Assembly (NCBI RefSeq): GCF_000003605.2
Contig: NW_003112467.1
Span: 273,109 to 286,026 of the forward strand
Direction: 5' to 3'
Length of the DNA: 12,918 nucleotides
Source: Saccoglossus kowalevskii
Taxonomy: Eukaryota; Hemichordata; Enteropneusta; Harrimaniidae
In this document: positions 8,721-12,918 of the stretch, one piece after another
Position numbering within the stretch: position 1 is the first letter of the stretch
Layout of the letters: each line of letters starts with the position of its first letter
Translations under genes and position numbers: made by a program
The notes under the pieces: model-generated
Database searches by the model: none
What the model was told of the DNA's origin: nothing
What the model saw: the letters and a program-made list of their open reading frames with translations, nothing else

Positions 8721-8796
8721 GGCGGCAACATACAGATTGATTGGCGGCAATATTGACAGGTCGTACGCGACTGACGACACACTTCAGTCATCCCGG
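8721..8796 (+). repeat. Copy B of the shared upstream element
   Basis: This 76-bp stretch runs from GGCGGCAACA to ATCCCGG and aligns with the reverse complement of 5271-5340 at about 79% of aligned positions by eye. It contains inverted CCAAT-type words (GATTGG) and GTACGCGACTGACG. It lies 299-374 bp upstream of the start codon of the plus-strand gene and has the same orientation relative to that gene as copy A has to its own gene. Confidence 0.7.
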
Positions 8797-9094
8797 TTCC
8801 AGCGTGATAATGTTGGTTCCAACTTCAGATTCAACCCTGATTGGTTACACATAATAAACAAAAAACATCATACTTCGTTTGATCACATAAACTAAAGCAT
8901 GCATGCGATACACCGCTAGAACGTTATATATACAGTTTGTGTTATTTTAGTTATTTATGAGAGTGATTGCTTGTTTGTTCGTTCGTTATTCGGGATCTCT
9001 TCCGTGTGACTTGAATCTGAAACTACTCACATATACGCGCATCGGGGAACGAATTGACAGCAACAGCAACAGTCTGATGATTAAGTGGTGAAGG
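8797..9094 (+). promoter_or_regulatory. Probable promoter and 5' leader of the small basic protein gene
   Basis: The stretch contains a CCAAT-type word (GATTGGTTAC near 8840) and a TATA-like TATATATA near 8925. The leader is locally CpG-containing near the start codon. An in-frame TGA six bases before the ATG at 9095 makes that ATG the first usable start. No transcription start can be fixed from sequence alone. Confidence 0.35.
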
Positions 9095-11255
9095 ATGGCC
9101 TCTGGAAGGAAAACCTGTCAAAGCTTGTCTCCGAGACGTATGGTGATGAGTGCTGCAAGACAGCGCTGGAGGCTGCTTGGTCAGGTAAAGCAGATATACA
9201 AAATGAACTGCGTTTCATTTGCCTGCATGAAACGTCTATTGTTTGATCGACGGGTCTGTAGACATTTTTTAAATTTGTCGTTTGACATCTTAAACATTCA
9301 AAATTTCACAAAATAATACATTTCACGAAGTAACCATCCTCAAAGATCAAGATTACACCAATTTTTTTCACAAAACTGCAGCCGCTTTGGACTACTAAGT
9401 ACCTTCCCTATGCGGGAAAATGCAAAATTCCCGTTTCCATAGTTACCCCCTTTTTTCTATAGAACTGAAACTTCAATCTGTATCAAGACAAGAAAAGTTA
9501 GGTTCGAAGAAAACCACTGTTTTACTTCTATGTCCTTCCTCAAAAAGCGTACTTGATCACTGTTTTAAATATTTGTTTCTCTGCTCTGTGTTTTCTTCAA
9601 CAATAATTATGCTTTTGAGGTATTTTGTAATAAGTGTTGAATAAATCATTATTATAATACATATCACCATACATGTAACATAATGTCACCATAAGTTACA
9701 GCGTGCCGTAATTTTGTGGTATTTTACAGGGTATTTTCATCCTACCATGTTAGGAAATATGAATTCCAAATATGGAATGATTACACGCATAAGTGTCCTC
9801 TAATAATAAAAACAAACATTGCTGCCACCAGGGTTTGACCAGACTCCCCACAAAGAAGTTCTTTGATTCTGTTCTAAACTTTTTTGATTTCGACATTCCC
9901 ATGATGTTTTCTTGGAAGGAAAAGATGTATAATATAATAAGGTTATTATGAGAATATCTCAAAGTGTGCACTCACAGTACGCCGTCGCATCAACCTTCGC
10001 TGCGCAGTGGTCGATATTCCCACTGTACTGTCTTCGAGCATACTTTGAGGTATCCTCGTAATATCCTTGTATTATCATCATACTTCAAAGAATCCAAAGA
10101 ATACACTTTCCTATTTTCCAATAATCATCTAAGATGTCATACTTTCTAATTGTTTCTTACATTGAGTTTACCCATTGAGAGTGAATAATGCAATTTCAAG
10201 ATATTACTAGGCTGTTTCCATTTTTCCTACATGTTTTATACGAAGATCTGACTGTCATTTTTGTTAATGAAAACTGAGATTGGCTGTGCCTTCCTAATTT
10301 CTGCTGAGTTTGTTTCTGACTGGTTAATTTATAAACGTGTTTTACACAATTTCAAATTAAATTTTTTACTGCATACAATGAGCCTCATTTAGTTTAATGC
10401 ATTATCTTGTAAAATACTTAATAAACATTTTTACCTGCCAGGTACTTGCTAGAAAACGAGAGAGTCGACCATTTCGATCTGAAAAACACTGTGCTTCAAC
10501 AAGAAAATTTATTTCATTTGGGCTACTATCAACCACACACCTTGATACAGATGATGAGTTTAATTCGTGGTACAGATATACATGTCAAGATGTAACAGAA
10601 TTCAGTGTTGATATCAGGTACAGTCTCATTTATTAAATATCACATACATAACACTCTTTGGGCAAAAATTATTTTTATGTATATAGCATTTGCTTTTTCT
10701 TCTTCGTTCTTTTATTTTTTTTTGTATACTTGTTCAACTGTTTCATGGAATGTGCTCATATTTTAAGGTATTGGAATGGATATTATTTGCAAAATTGGCA
10801 TAAAAACATGTGATCATACAACTACTTAGAAAATGTCTACGTTTGGGACATAAAGTGAAGAAATAGTATGTTGTTATAAGATGGGTAATTCTTATTGTCA
10901 TGAATTATTAGGAGATTCTGGGCATACTATTTATTTTTCATGAAATAATATCTTTTATTTCCTATGGTTAGAGAAATTTTTTAACCCAGTTTTTCCCTCG
11001 AACCATGATTTGTACCAGGTAAAAACATTCAAAAGACTATGGCATGTATCCAAATCTATAATTAAATAACACAATATTGTGATATAATTTTCACCCTATT
11101 TAATATGTCAAAATATCCTTGAATAAACTTAACATGCTACCGGTATTCTGGTTCATAGTGAATAGAAACTATGCAGCAATTGCTCTTATTTTGTTTTGCT
11201 TTAGAGGTTTGAAATTGTTGGTTTAACATCTAAATACTATCCCAGTGAAGTCTGA
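9095..11255 (+). CDS. Small basic protein of unknown function, three exons
   Basis: Exons: 9095-9184 (30 codons, donor CAG/GTAAAG), 10442-10617 (acceptor CTGCCAG, donor CAG/GTACAG, phase 2) and 11207-11255 (stop TGA 11253-11255). The start sits in AGGATGG, a good animal context. The product is 104 residues. Residues 1-52 are rich in Arg and Lys (RRM at 14-16, RQRWR at 22-26, RKR at 34-36, FRSEK at 41-45). The middle has an acidic cluster (DTDDE, 65-69), then NSWYRYTC (71-78) and a beta-prone end (FSVDIRFEIVGL, 84-95). No signal peptide or membrane segment is seen. I do not recognise the family. Exon 3 follows a strong pyrimidine tract, but the annotated acceptor is GAG two bases after a TAG; using TAG instead gives a 95-residue form ending RGLKLLV. 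Another reading frame is open across much of exons 1 and 2, but it lacks a start codon and ends at 10589-10591. The model needs transcript support. Confidence 0.5.
9185..10441 (+). other. Intron 1 of the small basic protein gene
   Basis: This is a 1257-bp AT-rich intron. It contains a CArG-type word, CCAAATATGG (9766-9775), inside the dyad ATTCC-N6-GGAAT (9763-9778). No exon, RNA gene or mobile element was recognised. Confidence 0.45.
9763..9778. promoter_or_regulatory. Candidate SRF (CArG) site
   Basis: CCAAATATGG matches CC(A/T)6GG exactly, and the flanks extend the dyad to ATTCC-GGAAT. CArG words alone are expected about once by chance in a window of this composition; the extended dyad is rarer. 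Function is not shown. Confidence 0.3.
10618..11206 (+). other. Intron 2 of the small basic protein gene
   Basis: The intron starts with GTACAG and ends with a strong pyrimidine tract (TTGCTCTTATTTTGTTTTGC) before the tandem acceptor TAG/AG. Nothing else is visible in it. Confidence 0.45.
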
Positions 11256-11915
11256 CTCACACGGTTACATGTAGCTATTTATACTAGTTTTGATGCCCAT
11301 ATAGGCATCAACCAGTGTCAGATTGTTTATTGTAAATTAAGGTTGGTACAAGCATTGTGGTATAGGGCAGTGATAGTTAAAACTAGAATCTGAACCATTT
11401 GGTTACCATGGAAATTGATCAGTAGTACAACATTCTTTGGAATGAATGGATTAAGCATGTTTTATTGTGGATTGGATATAATTCAATGTAACATACACAT
11501 AGTAGTGATGTCCCAAGACAGCTGTGAATGTATGGTATTTACTGCTTGTACTAGAGACATGTATGCTGACACTATTGGTGACAGCACAGTATATTAACTT
11601 GTCAAAGTTTATATTGACACAGTAGGTCAATTTGTTTCATATCTCAAAAGGGATATGTCAATATGTGTTAATATCAAAGATGGAAAAGCTGACTGTATCA
11701 ACATGTATATTTAACATCATCTTGAAATATACCAGTCTGATAAGTTATATCTTATTTCCAAATTGAGTTTCTGATGGATGAATGTATGAAACAGATTTTT
11801 AATTAATAGTTTTTATTTTTGATCATTTGTTTCGTGATCTGATTCAATATGGCCAATGACAGCCATTGTCCTGCCAAAATTGCAAAAAAATCACACATTT
11901 TCACTATTCCAGACT

Positions 11916-11935
11916 GAATCTGTATGAACAGATTC
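11916..11935. repeat. Perfect 8-bp inverted repeat with 4-base loop
   Basis: GAATCTGT-ATGA-ACAGATTC can form a short hairpin. No run of T follows that would make it a terminator of known type, and its role is unknown. Confidence 0.8.
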
Positions 11936-12217
11936 TGTTCAAACTTGGTACCGGATTCTGCTGTAAATTCGCCCTGTTCGTTTGGCCGATTTTTTGGCAG
12001 TTTTTAAAGTTTTTTTTTTTAATATCTTGGCGTCATTTTTTTTGGACATATCTTCACTGACGCCTAAAATAGAGTCTATTTAAGTTTTTATTCAAGAGTA
12101 TGCTTATTGTGACTAGTGTGAATGAGTGAGCTTCATTTCGACAATGAGCTGTTATCACTGTGAACAATGTTAAATTATTCTTCTAATGCTCAGTTCATCT
12201 TTTGAAAACAATTATTG

Positions 12218-12440
12218 ATTGCTTTGATACTACATATATATGTACTACATGTGGACCTCTCTCAGATTTGTTCATTTTGTAATGATATCTTTAATTCTCT
12301 AATTTTGGTGAATATTTTTGTCATTTTTGGTAAAAAGTGATATTTTTGAATTCTTGTTGAAAACAGCAAGTCCCATTGCTTTGATACTATACATATTGTT
12401 CATTTTCTAATGATATCTTCTGTTCTTTAATTGAAATGTG
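12218..12440. repeat. Degenerate direct duplication
   Basis: ATTGCTTTGATACTACATAT at 12218 and GTTCATTTTGTAATGATATC at 12270 recur, slightly altered, at 12375 and 12398. The two parts are offset by 157 and 128 bases, so the second copy lacks about 29 bases. It is probably an old tandem duplication. Confidence 0.6.
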
Positions 12441-12570
12441 CATATTTAACAGCAGAGCTATCTCAGCTGACAGGCTGCTTGTTGAGATTAATACTTTCTT
12501 TTTTCTTCATTACACATAAATTTATTTTTTATTTTGTTGACCTTTGACCATTTGACAGCCATTTTTATCC

Positions 12571-12576
12571 AATAAA
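12571..12576 (+). terminator. Candidate polyadenylation signal
   Basis: This is AATAAA on the strand of the small basic protein gene, 1.3 kb after its stop. AATAAA words occur by chance in AT-rich DNA, so this is only a candidate. Confidence 0.25.
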
Positions 12577-12918
12577 ACTCAAATCCCATAATTTCAACAT
12601 GTCATCAACTATTTTATAGGCATGCTATGGCTGATTTTATTTGGATTCACTGTAGCAAAGAATGCTGTCATCAAATACCTTTAAAAATACCGTGGGTAAA
12701 GCGAGGAAAATGTCCTGTTGAGAGTTGCTTTTTACTTTCATTATTGAGTGAAATGTGTTTTTTCATTTAAATACTCATGCCTGTCCGATCAGTGTGCAGT
12801 GTGTACTAATCAATGTTTTCTTCTCTAAATACATTGCATTATTGACTTTTTCAATGATATAATGAAATGACCAACTGTCGGATTATCAACTAGTGATCGA
12901 CAACAGCAAGCATGTAAC

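Larger units (their letters stand above)
11256..12918. other. Probable 3' UTR and intergenic DNA, no further gene supported
   Basis: AT-rich. A polyadenylation-type AATAAA on the plus strand is at 12571-12576; if used it would give a 3' UTR of about 1.3 kb. Open frames at 11415-11597 and 11866-12060 have no family resemblance, no splice context and ordinary non-coding composition. Confidence 0.5.

Noticed and set aside
8423-8791. 122-codon minus-strand frame
   Set aside because: No recognised motif. It runs antisense through the shared element and AT-rich intergenic DNA.
9088-9234. Alternative frame over exon 1 reading GLWKENLSKLVSETYGDECC
   Set aside because: It looks protein-like, and with an acceptor at 10450-10451 it could run on into exon 2. 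However, it has a TAA upstream and no start codon, and it ends at 10589-10591. It is kept only as a caveat to the gene model.
1-12918. CRISPR arrays, bacterial operons, tRNA or rRNA genes
   Set aside because: None was seen. The only regular array is the minisatellite, which has no unique spacers, and the genes are intron-split animal genes.

Overview
This is an AT-rich piece of animal nuclear DNA. Its genes are small and split by introns, the introns carry degraded non-LTR retrotransposons, and the intergenic DNA is low in coding content. TACATGTA-type words recur (for example near 7191, 9671 and 11265). Together with the retrotransposon types this suggests a marine invertebrate, perhaps a mollusc; that placement is a weak inference. 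Nothing bacterial or viral was seen.

Layout. Positions 1-563 are a 21-bp minisatellite of 27 units, with a 147-bp higher-order duplication. From 5155 down to 767, on the minus strand, lie six exons of a gene for a cytosolic protein with a 3-hydroxyacyl-CoA dehydrogenase-type NAD-binding domain. All splice phases agree across 195 residues, and the gene continues beyond position 1. The Rossmann features are intact, but the Ser and the catalytic His of the family, and the Asn next to it, are replaced. The fold is therefore recognisable but the classical chemistry probably is not. Intron 1 holds an antisense retrotransposon fragment (about 3782-4270) and a retroposon-like 3' tail (4531-4575).

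The 3.9 kb between the genes (5156-9094) contains a rearranged LINE. Its reverse-transcriptase part is inverted (about 6969-6630, minus) and abuts the 3' part of ORF2 in plus orientation (about 6981-8125). This is the geometry left by twin priming. On each side lies a copy of a roughly 75-bp GC-richer element (5271-5340 minus, 8721-8796 plus). The copies are about 79% alike by eye, in opposite orientation, and each points toward the gene it precedes.

From 9095 to 11255, on the plus strand, three exons give a small basic protein of 104 residues (or 95 by a neighbouring acceptor) that I do not recognise. Positions 11256-12918 hold no further gene that I can support; they are probably 3' UTR and intergenic DNA. 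The two genes are divergently arranged, but nothing in their sequences shows that they work together. The observations most worth following are the substituted active site and the shared upstream element.
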